DNA of 64,000 nt from Astragalus membranaceus. Its lineage: Eukaryota > Streptophyta > Magnoliopsida > Fabales > Fabaceae. Within the stretch, counting starts at the first letter, position 1, and the number at the start of each line of letters is the position of its first letter. The stretch lies in the NCBI GenBank assembly GCA_039519185.1, contig CM076848.1, forward strand, positions 120,132,656 to 120,196,655, written 5' to 3'. The notes beneath the pieces are model-generated. The model did no database searches. It worked only from the letters and a program-made list of their open reading frames with translations, and was not told where the DNA came from. Made by a program: the position numbers and the translations under genes. Positions 11,725 to 22,590 of the stretch are shown piece by piece.

Positions 11725-12644
11725 TAAAAGAAAAGAAAAGAAAGAAAAGGGTAAGGAAGAAGAAGAGGAAAAAGGGAAGGTTTCGGTTCATCAAAACGAC
11801 TTCCTTCCAACACGAAAAACGTTCAGCGTTACTCCCTCTTCGTTTTGGTACCAAAATCTTCATCATCAACTCACTCTCCTCAAATCCACCATTTTCGAAT
11901 TTAAGAGGAAATAGAGGTTTTTGTTGTTCAAGCTCAAAGGAAAGCTTTGGATGGTGTTTGGGAGCGAGCTCAAGGTGGATTGCGCAAGTATTGAAGTCCG
12001 ATTTGGGGTTTGTGAAGAATCAAGAGGTTAGGGTTCAAATTGGGGTTTTTGTTAATAGTGGCTTGAGGTTGAAGAAGAAGATGAATAGTGTTCAGGAAAG
12101 ATTTCGAGGAATTCGGTATTTCGGTCAAAAAGAGGTTTCGTGATCGAGTGGAAAGCTTTGAAAGCGGATTTGAGCGTCGTCGGAACGGAGAGTTTATGCG
12201 GGGAATGTTCGTGTGGTTACTCGGTGGATTCGGCCCGCTCGTGGTTCACGCTTCAAGGGTGAGTTCTACTCACGTTTAGGATTTTTGTTTTTCGAATTAA
12301 TTGATTGATCATTTTATCGCTTTCGCTGGTCTGAAATATTACTTGATATTGTCTGTTTCGGGTTAGGAATCGATCGGAGCGAGTCTCGAGTTGTGTCGTG
12401 TTGAAATGGAATTTTTGGTGATTTGATTTCGAAAGATTTTGACTTAAAAACCGTAAATTGGAAAATATGTCGTTTTTGCTACAATCCGTTTTGATAGAGT
12501 TTTTGATTGGATTGATTGATTGTGTGGTTTGTATTGGGTCTATTGTATTGGTTGTCAAATCTGTTTTCAGTCGAAACGAGAATTAGAATTGAGCGGAATA
12601 GAGAATTTCGCAAGAAAACGGAAAAACTGCACTTTTCTGCAGAG

Positions 12645-12752
12645 GGTCGCGTCGCGACCCATTCGCATCGCGTCGCGACCTGGCCCAGTTTTGTCACACA
12701 AAAAGTTTCTGTCGCCTTTCGCGTCGCGACGGTAGCAGTTCGCGTCGCGACG
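12645..12752 (+). repeat. CpG-rich palindrome cluster (GGTCGCGTCGCGACC) in Tekay-type solo LTR
   Basis: GGTCGCGTCGCGACC at 12645-12659 is a palindrome around a central T. Further copies of CGCGTCGCGAC start near 12668, 12720 and 12741. In copy B the first is deleted, the second is mutated (52639) and the last two remain (about 52688 and 52709). The same core is found in the tRNA-Asp-primed element's LTR. Confidence 0.9.
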
Positions 12753-13225
12753 CTTTCCAGATTTTTAGCAACTATTCACTGATTTTGTTTTCACAATAAC
12801 TTTTGATCCGGGAACCTGATTGAGGTGTTCTAAGATGCGTTTGAAAGCTTATTCCGAGGCCTAACTAAATATACAATTTAAAAAGGTAAAAAGAACTTTT
12901 TTTGAAGTTCAAATTGTTTCGAAAGACCGAATAATAGTACACGTGTGCGAATATGTTTTATTAATAATAAAGCGGATTATGAGTCCTACGTGGTATGGTA
13001 TAACTGACGCGGAATGATTATTATTCATTCGTCTAAACCGGTGAATAATTCACGATATATATATTATATCGAATATAGGAGTTAGCCCAAATGCGGGTGG
13101 ATATATATATATACTAGATCGAGTTTGGGTGACGACCCATGAGGTTGACATACTAGGCGGGGAAGTCATGATCCCTTACCCTAGGCCCGTATGCCATTAG
13201 GGAAAGTACTATTGGTAAGGGGATT

Positions 13226-13532
13226 CACCGGGATTACCAAAGCTGGGGTCGGTGTTATGTTACAGCTATAAAACAGTTCACCGGGATTACCAAAGCTGGG
13301 GTCGGTGCTGTAATAAAGTTATGAAGCGGGTCACCGGGATTACCAAAGCTGGGGCCGGTACCGTGTTAATGTTAGAAAGAATGGTCACCGGGATTACCAA
13401 AGCTGGGGTCGGTGTCATTCTAAAGATATCTATAGTATGGTTACCGGGATTACCAAAGCTGGGGCTGGTATCATACTATGTTTACTAGTACGAGTCACCG
13501 GGATTACCAAAGCTGGGGTCGGTGTCGTGCTA
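13226..13532 (+). repeat. Array of six hairpin units with diverged but complementary flanks
   Basis: Six cores of 29 bp start at 13226, 13279, 13332, 13386, 13442 and 13496 (period 53-56). Each begins CACCGGGATTACC and ends GGGTCGGTG, with ends that pair (CACCG with CGGTG). The spacers differ, yet in several units the bases flanking the core also pair: unit 4 AGAATG with CATTCT, unit 5 ATAGTATG with CATACTAT, unit 6 TAGTACGA with TCGTGCTA (one G-T pair), unit 2 ACAG with CTGT, unit 3 CGG with CCG. In unit 5 the core end itself changed on both sides (TACC with GGTA). Unit 1 shows no flank pairing. Copy B has the array at 53195-53493. Confidence 0.88.
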
Positions 13533-14004
13533 AATTAAAAGAATGTAGTTTATAAAGTAAACTACGAATGTATAAAAATTTATAATTGGACCGAGAGTGT
13601 TAGTAGGGGTCTCGGTAGAACTCACTGAGATTGCATCTCACTGTTTATATGTTGTTGTTTTACAGAGAAACAGGGAAAGTGGAGATCCAAGAGGCGCGAG
13701 TAGGTCGTACTTGGATGGTTGCTGAAGACTTAGCTTTATGCTTAAGTGTATTATCTTTCCTGGTTATCTGTGTATCAAGACATTTTGTCTTTAGCGTTAT
13801 GTATTTATTTCCGCTTTCTTGTACGATATTGAACACTGTATTTCACTGATGGTTTATGGTCTTATTTATGATTAAGACTGTTCTGTTGTTATTCAGTGAA
13901 AATTTTATAGTGGTGTTCAGTATTTCAATAGGAAATATAACTCTGATGTTTTAGGGATGGTGCACTTGGGTATTTTTACTTGATAAAAATACCGGGGTGT
14001 TACA

Positions 14005-14196
14005 TAAGCACTTCATTCAAGTATCATAACTTTAATCATTCGAAGAGAATAAAAAGGTACAATACAATTAATTATTTAAAACAAAGCTTTTGAGAAGAAC
14101 AATTACAATATCCTTAAGAAAATTACAATATTTCAAAAGAGAAATTACAATTTCCTAGAGAATATTCTAGAAGGAAAAATACATTGCAATGAAAAT
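14005..14196 (-). other. Spacer between gag and ORF1 of Tat element (copy A)
   Basis: An AT-rich non-coding stretch with short repeats of AATTACAAT lies downstream of the ORF1 stop. Nothing else is visible. Confidence 0.6.
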
Positions 14197-16267
14197 CTAA
14201 AAACCTATTGCCTTCAACTTCTTTTCTTTCTTCTTCTCCTTACCAGTTGCAGCTGCTTCTCTTGCCTGGTCCATGAGTTCCTCTGTCAAAGCCTCGCAGA
14301 ACTTCACAAAATCATATACTTGTACCGGAGTATTGAAAGGCAACATCTCAGCTTCAGCCCTCCTTAACCTTTTGGGGATATCTTTCACTGCCTGATTCGC
14401 CAACCATGCCAACTTGGAGAACTTGCTCTTCCAGAATTGGATGTCCTCCCTTAGATCCTTGACAATTTCTTGGTCTTCTATCTTTCCAATTAGGGCCATG
14501 AAGCGCTCGTGCCAGTGTTGACTCTCCGCTCGGACCTGCCTGTAAGCTCCTTATACACAGCGAAGGTCCCTTTTCACTTCCTCAGATATTTCCCGCTCGT
14601 CTATCAAAGCTTGCTGATACTCCTTGAGAATTCTTTCCATGGATACCCTTTCTTGCTCAATGCTTCTCAATTGCCTTCTCAATTCCATCACTAGGTGAGA
14701 TTCTTGTCTGGATTCAGTCAGGGACTTCTTTGCAGCTCTCTCACTTGCCAGAGACTTCTTGCATAATTCTATCCACTCATTTGCTTCTGCCATGGCTTCA
14801 CCTGTCTTTGCATTAGATCTCTTCAATTCATCTTTGGCCCCCTTCAAATATTTCTTCATCTCTTGTTTGCTTTCTTCTTCTTTTTTGAGTCTCTCGTTAG
14901 CCTCTTCAAGAGCTTCCGCCTTGCGCTTATTCTCACCCTCTAGCTTTTTTTCTCAGCACTTACTTTCCCCAACTTGCCTTGCAAGGCTTCTTTTCTTCTT
15001 CTACCTTAGACAAGGTAGACTTGACCTCACTCAATTCTTTGACGATTGGGGCATTAGGCTCCGGTACTTCCTTTTCAACTGACAGCATACCCTGATGAGG
15101 AATACTAGCATCTTGCATTCTCTCGTGAAGCCATTGAAAGAAAGAGATCTCACTAGTCTTCTTGGTGATCTCATCCTTATCCTTATACATCGGATTCTCC
15201 CAGGCTTTTGCAATTTTCTGAAGCAGAGCTTGGTTCTTGGAGTCTTCCTTGTCAAGAAAGACAGGGATCAACATGTCCTGAGTGGGTGCATTCTTCATGG
15301 GATACCGAAGTTGTCTAATTGTGAGAGAAGGATTGTAATTGATATAACCTTGGGTTCCCATCACGGGCACATTCTGGAAATTGCCGCATTGGAACAGTAT
15401 TGAAGGCCTATCCTTCCAACACGAGTAAGTGAACCAATTGATTTTGAGAGCATTGAGATCCCCCAAGGCATGTACCCATTCTTGCGCACTTCTAGCTTCT
15501 ACCTCGCAACTCAAGGCATAGTTTACCAAATCCGTAGCTTTCTTCTGGTGAGTGATAACATGATTAAGAAGCCAAGCGTACAAGACATGGAGGGAGCAAA
15601 CAATTTTCCTCTTCCCTAACGCACGGTGATGAGTGTAGGAATAGTAAGTATCTGCAAGAACTGCTGGCACGGGATTGATTGGGTTATCTTTGCTGATGAA
15701 AGCTAAAAAGAGCCCAATGGCATTCTCATCAATGAAGCTCTCGAATTGTGGGAAAAGGACAATCCCGAAAATAATGAGGGCTAACAACTGCTTGAAAAGA
15801 CCCCATTTGCTAGCTTGAGCATGAGCTGTCAATAAACTCTCGAAATAGCTTAGTTGAAAACCCATGAGGCGATTCTTCCTTTCTTTATGAAGCAATAATT
15901 CCCTCACACTTACTTGCAAAAACTGAGAAAACTTCTGATCTGTGTACCGATGTTTCTGATAGTGGTAAGGTGCTGACTTTGGCCTTGAAAACCCCAGGAT
16001 CTGTTCATTTTCCTCGAGGGTTGGTGATAGCTGAAAATCTTTGAAGAGGAAGCACCGGATTTCTGCATCATAGAATCGGCTCAGAGCCATGATAGCACTC
16101 TCTTGAACGTCCAATTGTAACAATCTGAGGAGATTACCATAAGCCTTCCCGAACAAATCTCTCTCTTCAAGCCCCATCAAGGCAACAAATCCCTTCAAAC
16201 TCTCTATATCTATTCTCTTGACAGCCGGAAACCTTGAATTATGTACCACTTCGCTTTTTGATCCCAT
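14197..16267 (-). pseudogene. Ogre-type ORF1 protein, copy A (frameshift and stop)
   Basis: From the ATG at 16267 (MGSKSEVVHNS) the frame runs about 430 codons to 14960. It gives a globular, largely helical region rich in aromatic residues (FVALMGLEERDLFGKAYGNL, then YAWLLNHVITHQKK and QYINYN-like segments), of the kind often annotated as a plant domain of unknown function in Ogre ORF1. A homopolymer indel near 14950 shifts the frame; the C-terminal half (14197-14859) is a long Glu/Lys/Arg-rich coiled coil, itself cut by a TAA at 14551-14553 where copy B has Glu. ORF1 upstream of gag is characteristic of Ogre elements; its role is not established. Copy B has different stops. Confidence 0.85.
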
Positions 16268-17384
16268 TGATACTTTTTCTTTCACACCTATGACACGATT
16301 CCAAGTTACTTTACAATTCCGGCAAACAACTTAGATGCATGATGAATGATTTTCCAAAATTGGAGTTTTTATGAAATGCAAATCATGCAATGATGTGATG
16401 ATGCTAGATGCAATGATGTTCTTTCTTTTTGGTTTCGCACAGGTGGTAGTTTGAAAATTTACATGCCATATGCCACCTCATATAGGTGTTTATTGAAAAA
16501 GGAAAAGCATATTTTTGATTTTTGAAAATTTTTGAGGAAAAATTGGTTGAACTGAATGCAACAATGCAGCACACAATTTGGAAAGTCCTTGTGACCTAAA
16601 AGGGGGAAGAACCTACGATCTAGGGCACTTTAGAGGTAATTTTCACGTGGCTCTATTCGCACCCTCACAAAGGTCATCATAGCCCCAGTCTCTCTCATGA
16701 AAATCCCCGTAAATGCAGAAAACTGCTAGGTACGAAGCATCATGGAAGAGCACAACTCTGATTGAAACTTTTGCGAGTAGCCAAACGGACAAAGGTCCTG
16801 ATGGGCTCCCACTACTCGAATCCACTCATCCTAAGGTATCCTAGAAGACCTGGGTTATGGCCTTTTTCTATCAACACATATCATCTCAAGGTATAAGTGT
16901 GTGTGTGCGAAGGGCATTTCCTCAAAACTACCCCACCTGCAAATGAAAATCCAGACAGTCCAGACAATAGCGTGTCGTCTACCCTAGGGTTCAATATCAT
17001 TCAAATACAACTAGCCTAGGGTACCAACAACAAACACATTACTTACCTCAGAAAGGGAGCTGAGAAGAGGGGATCATGAGGGAATTGGGGAATATATGAA
17101 CTTACCTTAGAAAGGGAGCGAAGAAGAAGGGGACATAATAAAAAAGGGAAATGCATGAAGGAGCTAAGCGTATAAGCAAAGAAGCAACTATCTACTATTT
17201 TAAACAAAGAGCACACAAAGAAAGAGATGAAGAAGTGAATGCACATGAACGTGTGAAAAAAAGAAGAAGAATAGAGACAAACAAAGCTTTTCAAATCAAT
17301 CACATGAACCACACATTTAATTAATTAGGCTTGACCCTCTTTTTTTTTTTTTTAAAAAGGTTTGTTTTTTTGAAAAAAAAATTG
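16268..17384 (-). other. 5' leader of Tat element, copy A
   Basis: This 1.1-kb untranslated region between PBS and ORF1 has no long frame with coding character. It contains a T-rich tract directly inside the PBS (17340-17378 on the plus strand) and nothing else I recognise. The matching region of copy B is to the right of the Tekay insertion, outside the window. Confidence 0.7.
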
Positions 17385-17402
17385 TCCCCAGCGGAGTCGC
17401 CA
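17385..17402 (-). other. Primer-binding site of Tat element
   Basis: On the minus strand TGGCGACTCCGCTGGGGA lies two bases inside the LTR end (CGCAACA). Its TGG start is the complement of a tRNA CCA end. I could not assign the tRNA species with confidence. Confidence 0.85.
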
Positions 17403-17404
17403 GT

Positions 17405-20400
17405 TGTTGCGCCCGAAAAAGTCCTTGGGAGAGAACTGTTCTCGTTTACAACTTTCTTTAAAACAACGGAGTCACCACCAATATTTATGTAGGAAAATAT
17501 TAGGAAAACCTTTTTTGGAAAGCGATTGGTCTTTGAAAACTGAAGATTTGGGTTCGGGGGTCGGTTATGCGTGGGGAAGGTACGAGCACCCCACACATCC
17601 TCTCTACTGAGAGGGAACCTTTAATTAAAAGTGTGGTTTTAGTGTGTTGGTTTGAAAATACTTTAATCTTGCCTCTCTACTTCTTTTTGAGAAAAAAATG
17701 CATTGAAAAAGACTTGGTGAAAATCTTATTTATGTGAGAGAAAGGAGAAAAAAAAGGTTTTTTAGAGAAAAAGTGCTTGACGGGGGTTACGAACTTACGA
17801 CCCGCTCCTACGTATCTCCCGGTGCGATGGAGAACTCAAAGCTTACGTAGTCATACGAACAAAAAGAGTTTCTTTTAACAATTAGTAACAACTATTAGTA
17901 ACAACTTTCTTTTATTACCTCTAGTCATACTCAAAAAGAGTAAATACTCAAAAAGAGTTATTACCTCTAGTCATACGAACAAAGGCTCTGATTAACTATT
18001 AGTAACAACTTTCTTTTATTATATTTTCGAAAAGGTTTTCGAAGTAGGACGAGCATTAGCGAATGATTAAACTAACAAAGGTTATGGGTAATCATCGCTA
18101 AGTACTCATGAATGAATGAAGCTCAAACATACTCAACAATCAATCAGTCATAAACATGTAGATCACTAACTAAGATTAAGCATGCCAATATAATCAAAGA
18201 ATTCAATTGCCAAAGATGCAAGACAAAATTCTCAAAACAATTGTGTTTGTGTGTGAAGGGGAATTGCTACACAAGTTGGAAGCAATCTCAAGAGGGGCAC
18301 ATATGCCTCTATGCTACACATGTTGGTAGTCTTATAAGGGCACATGATTGTGTAAAAGGGTTTGTGCACAATTAAGTCAAGACATTCAAATGGCATCAAG
18401 AACAAAGGAATACAATTGATCATAGGCATAGAGTATTCTAGGTTAGGTGAATGAACATGTGATCAATGAGGCATGACTAGGCAAGCATGTGAATGCATGA
18501 GCATACAAGAATGAATGTATGAATGAGTAGACAAGAGGATGCATGAGAGTGTCGCATAAAATAGGGATGAATGAAGATGCATGAGGGTGAAAATGTTTTG
18601 TTAAAAGGTTTAGGTAAGAAAGTGGTAAAATGTTTTTGGGTTTTGGTGTTTTGGAAATGAGATGAAATGTTTTTGGTCTTGAAAGTGGTAAAAGTATTTT
18701 GGGGTTTATTTTATAAAGTTGAAAAAGTTTGAAATGCAAGTGAGAAAATGTTTTGGGATTTTTATGCAAAGATGCAAGTGGTAAAAACTTTTAGTAAAAA
18801 GTTAGTGAAATGGTAAATTTATTACTTGGAGTAGAAAGTAATTTTTGAAAATTAGTAAAGGTAAAAAGTGAAAAGTAAATTATTAATGAAATGGTACATG
18901 TGAAATGGTAAAAGTGAAAAACACAATTGAATCAAATGCACACACAAATGCAAGATCAAAATAACAAAGTTTTGAGCAAAATTTGGCCAAAAGACATGGC
19001 CTATGGCCGAGTGCAATCATGGGCAAAATCAAGCACAATTTCATCAATTTCTTGCAACCAAATCACATCAATGAGCTCATAAGTATAAACCCTAAGACCT
19101 ATGCATACATTTCATGCTCAAACAATTGTTATTTCATCATTTATTTCAACACAAAATCAAAGAAACAAAAGCAACAAAAATCCCTAGGTCTCTAATCCTC
19201 AAACCCGAGGCTATGTAAGGCATAAACCCACCAGAAATTCAACTTCAACACAAGATATGAACAAAGAAATGCATGAATAAGAAAAAAAAACACTACATGG
19301 CCGAAGCTAAAAGAAGAGGAAAACAATGTTTTATTTCATGAAATTTAGTGAAAAATGTGTAGAAATGCAAGGAAAATTATTCAAACACAAGAATCTTCCC
19401 TTCATGGCCAAGGACCCATCTCAAACACCCAAGGCTCCCAATGTCCTTGTCCAATAATGTTTGAAATGAGTCCTCAAAGCTTCTTTCAAGAAGGAAAGAG
19501 GAGTAGAAGAGAGATTACATAATGAAAATTAAAGAAAATGCAAGAGTTTGTGAGCTTACCTCTAGATCTTGCTTGAAATGAAGAAGAAGATCAAATTAGA
19601 AACCAAGAACACTTGAACCTCCTCTTGAATCCCACGAAAATCACTTGATCTTGAAGGATTTGATGATGAACTTTGAAGATAATGCAAGATTAGAAGTGGA
19701 TCTAGTGTAGGAATCAAGAATAATGAAGTTTGGATGGTTGAAAATTGAAGAATTGGTGGTGGAAATGGTGGGAGGTGGTCTCGGGTTTGAGAGGGGAGGA
19801 GGAGAGGAATTGTGGTCTGATTGTGTGCTAGGGTAAAATGAGGATGATCTCTCTCGATGGTCTCCTATTTTTGGTTTTATATCAGATGCAAAATTAAGGG
19901 TATAATAGACTTTGTGCTTTTGCAAACCATTGAGATTTGAGATAGAATTTGAATCAAGGGTCTAGATTGAAATGCACATGGATTAGGGACAATGAGAAAG
20001 CACAAATGAGTGAGAGTGGACTGATCATATGCGAAATGGGTGAGTTTTTGTAGCACAAAAATTGTTGAGGGCAATTAGGTCATTTCACACTAAGTTGTAG
20101 CCTAGGATTTGATCTAGAATTTTAATCAATGGCTAGGAATACAACTCACATGGATCAAGGGCATGGAGAAGCACAAAATATGGGCTGGAAATGAGAGAGT
20201 GGCTGCGGCACTGGGGAGAGAGAGTGAGTGGAATTGCAAGTTGTCATGTTGTACTATACTTGACCTTTCAAAAGTCCAAAGATTATTGATTATTCCTTTC
20301 TAGATAATTCCTCATTATTCATGCCACTTTGGGCCATATCCTAGGAATCAATCACTGGGCCCAAAATTACATGATATCACCATTCCCAAAATTGATTTGA

Positions 20401-20792
20401 TACCTCACCTTGAAGGAAATTCCCATTTTGCCCTTTTCTTTGAAGTTTGACTTTTTATGCAAAAATTCATCAATGCATGCGCATAAAAAATATGACCCAA
20501 CTCATTTTGATCCAAATAAATTCCTCCAAAGTTGCACAGTGATTTTTACTGAGAAATTATCTTTTTGGGTAAAATGACCAAAATACCCTTTTTGCCCAAA
20601 AAACACTAATTTTTCCCCGAAGTGCATCCCAACCCTAAAAATGATTTTAAAAACTTTGGAATGCCTTTCTAGACTCAAAAATGCATGCCCATAGCACCTC
20701 TCGCCTTTCAAAATAATGCGACACCTCTGAAACTATTTATTTTTGTGGAAAATTAGGGTTTCGACCTAGGCGGACAAAATTAGGGTATAACA
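17405..20792 (-). mobile_element. LTR shared by the two tandem Tat copies
   Basis: On the minus strand it starts TGTTATACCC at 20792 and ends CGGGCGCAACA at 17405 (3388 bp). A PBS adjoins its 3' end (copy A side) and a PPT adjoins its 5' end (copy B side), so it acts as the 5' LTR of one internal region and the 3' LTR of the next. No TSD is expected or seen at these junctions. No coding frame of note is present. A region near 17870-18010 contains short direct repeats (ATTACCTCTAGTCATAC, CTATTAGTAACAACTTTC). Termini resemble the solo LTR at 7067-10525. Confidence 0.92.
19875..19881 (-). promoter_or_regulatory. Candidate TATA box in Tat LTR
   Basis: TATAAAA on the minus strand lies about 0.9 kb into the LTR, in roughly the position of the TATA box in the related solo LTR. 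Assigned by position and motif only. Confidence 0.4.
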
Positions 20793-20810
20793 GCTGCCCC
20801 TCTTTATTTG
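20793..20810 (-). other. Polypurine tract of Tat copy B
   Basis: On the minus strand CAAATAAAGAGGGGCAGC directly precedes the LTR start TGTTATACCC. It primes plus-strand DNA synthesis in this class of element. Confidence 0.85.
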
Positions 20811-21399
20811 GATTTTGACAAGGAATATGAATTGGCCGAAACATATTCCGAGGCAAAATAGAGATAAAGAATTCAGAAATTATTCCAATTTTGTCTTCCT
20901 AGAGAAACTCGAATTTTCCTTTTCCGTTTTTTGCTGTTTTTTTTTGTTGTTTTAGAGAGAGAACACTTCTTTCTGTGATTTTCAAAGATTTCGCAATGCT
21001 TTGCGATGCTATGAATGTATGCACATGTTTTCAATTCACTGTCATCAATCATAAAAGTTATTATTTTGCGATGCTATGAAAGTACATTTCAATTTTCTTT
21101 TAAACTAAAAAAAATACAAGAAAAAGGAAAAGATCCTGCGATTCTATCCTTGAAGTAACGGCGCCCACCGTTCATACTCATGATCTTGATCACCCCCGTA
21201 TCCAAACCTTCGGGAGTGCTGATTGCCTTTTCTATTTTCAAGCCCAAGTTTTCTGAACCTAATTTTTGCCTAGACCGCCTTTTGCGGGTTTTCAATCCAC
21301 CGGGTCGCTCTGATTTTGCCTAGGCCGCCCTTTAAGGGTTTTTAACCTAGCGAGCTTATTTTTACTTGGCTTATATTTCTCTTTTTTCTGTTTATTATT
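20811..21399 (-). other. 3' untranslated region of Tat copy B with two 50-bp repeats
   Basis: The region lies between the pol stop at 21400 and the PPT. At 21267-21316 and 21317-21366 are two imperfect 50-bp units, both starting TGCCTAG (plus strand) with a short self-complementary core: CCGC/GCGG around CTTTT in the first, CCC/GGG around TTTAA in the second. Otherwise it is AT-rich and non-coding. Confidence 0.7.
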
Positions 21400-22590
21400 C
21401 TAGGCATAGTACTTCTTTACCACATCCGAGTTGACCGGGTTTGGGCTTTCATCTCCATCCATGTTTGCAAGAATCAACGCTCCTCCGGAGAATGCCTTCT
21501 ACACCACATAAGGTCTTTCGTATTTGGGAGCCCACTTGCCCCTGGGATCTGTCTGGATCGGCAAGATCTGCTTGAGTACGAGGTCTCCTTCTTGGAATTC
21601 TCTGGGCTGGATTTTCTTGTCAAAAGCCCTCATCATCCTCTGTTGATACAGCTGTCCATGGCACATAGCAGCTACCCTCTTCTCGTCAATGAGATTCAGT
21701 TGGTCAAAATGGGATCGAACCCACTTTGCTTCTTCTAATTTGCTCTCCATCAATACCCGCAACGAGGGTATTTCCACTTCAATGGGGAGTACAGCTTCTG
21801 TCCCATAAACCAGTGAGTAGGGGGTTGCCCCTGTAGATGTACGCACCGAGGTCCTGTACCCATGCAAGGCGAAGGGGAGCATCTCATGCAAGTCCTTGTA
21901 AGTCACTACCATCTTCTGCACTACCATCTTCTGCACTATTCATCTTCGGGCGGTAGGGAGAAGAGTTGTGATGCTGGATTTTGAAGTCCTTACATAAGTC
22001 CTTCATCATTCTTCTGTTCAAATTACTGCCGTTGTCTCTAATTATCTTGTTTGGCAGACCATAACGACAGATTAGATCTTTCCTTATGAATTTTGCAATC
22101 ACTGAACTCGTCACATTGGGATATGAAGCAGCCTCCACCCACTTAGTGAAGTAGTCGATAGCAACAAGGATGAAACGGTGACCATTTGAAGCGTTGGGTT
22201 CAATGGGACCAATGATGTCCATGCCCCCACATAGAGAATGGCCAAGGCGCACTCAAGACGTTCAGAGAAGTCGGCAGTACATGGATGTGATCTGCATAAA
22301 TTTGGCACTTATGGCATTTTCTGACAAAACTGTAACAATCAGACTCCATCTGCAGCCAATAATATCCCGCTCTCAGGATCTTTCTAGCCATTGTGTGCCC
22401 ACTGGCATGAACTCTGAATGAACCCTCATGAAAATCTTGCATTATCTTTACTGATTCCTCTTTTGCTACACATCTGAGGAGGACCAAGTCATGGTTTCTC
22501 CTGTAAAGGACGTCTCCACTCAAGAAGAAACCCGCTGACAGTCTCCGAAGTGTTCTCATATCATTTTTCGTAGCACCGGGAGGGTATTCT
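21400..22590 (-). pseudogene. Tat integrase and pol C-terminus, copy B
   Basis: The zinc-binding part is at 22200-22559, and the core with MDIIGP and RDNGSN (two catalytic Asp) is at 21950-22230. The C-terminal part is at 21400-21936 (LPFALHGYRTSVRTSTGATP, then REFQEGDLVLK). The segment that should carry the catalytic Glu is replaced by a small tandem duplication of TCTGCACTACCATCT at 21907-21940, which also changes frame. Further lesions are one extra G at about 22222 and a two-base insertion at the RNase H boundary (both shared with copy A), plus a TAG at 21497 before the natural end at 21400. Confidence 0.9.

Larger units (their letters stand above)
11452..14004 (+). mobile_element. Tekay-type solo LTR between gag and ORF1 (copy A)
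   Basis: It starts TGTAACATCCGC and ends ATACCGGGGTGTTACA, with a perfect TSD TAAGC (11447-11451 and 14005-14009). The termini closely match those of the Tekay-type LTR family at 41514-44492 (TGTAACATCCCTAA ... ATACCGGGGTGTAACA), which fixes its plus orientation and lineage by inference. It contains a GT microsatellite, a CpG palindrome cluster and an array of six hairpin units. Open frames over the GT tract are not genes. The copy B partner at 51553-53973 is shorter by a deletion of roughly 165 bp covering part of the CpG cluster. Confidence 0.92.
1..17404 (-). mobile_element. Tat/Ogre-like Ty3/gypsy element, internal region, copy A (left end cut by window)
   Basis: Read on the minus strand from 17404 downward the order is PBS, leader, ORF1, gag, protease with G-patch, reverse transcriptase, degenerate RNase H, second RNase H, integrase. 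ORF1 upstream of gag plus a second archaeal-type RNase H is the known hallmark of the Tat/Ogre lineage. It is interrupted by three solo LTRs (4062-5342, 7067-10525, 11452-14004), each with a 5-bp TSD. Position 1 falls inside integrase and aligns with 21968 of copy B, so about 1.2 kb of internal sequence and the 3' LTR lie left of the window. Many stops and frameshifts make it inactive. Confidence 0.93.

Noticed and set aside
11679..12143. 154-codon plus-strand frame starting in the GT tract
   Set aside because: The start is pure microsatellite translation, the rest is LTR sequence, and the frame changes in copy B.
13226..13524. Regular 29-bp repeats with 24-27 bp unlike spacers, resembling a CRISPR array
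   Set aside because: They lie inside a plant LTR with a TSD, there are no cas genes, the spacers pair with each other across each repeat, and the array is duplicated with its LTR.
19641..20074. Minus-strand frames of 65-94 codons in the Tat LTR
   Set aside because: No domains, AT-rich low-complexity composition, and position around the presumed promoter of the LTR.
22111..22421. Short plus-strand and alternative minus-strand frames over integrase, repeated at 143-453
   Set aside because: They are shadows of the integrase frame, conserved only because the two Tat copies are duplicates.
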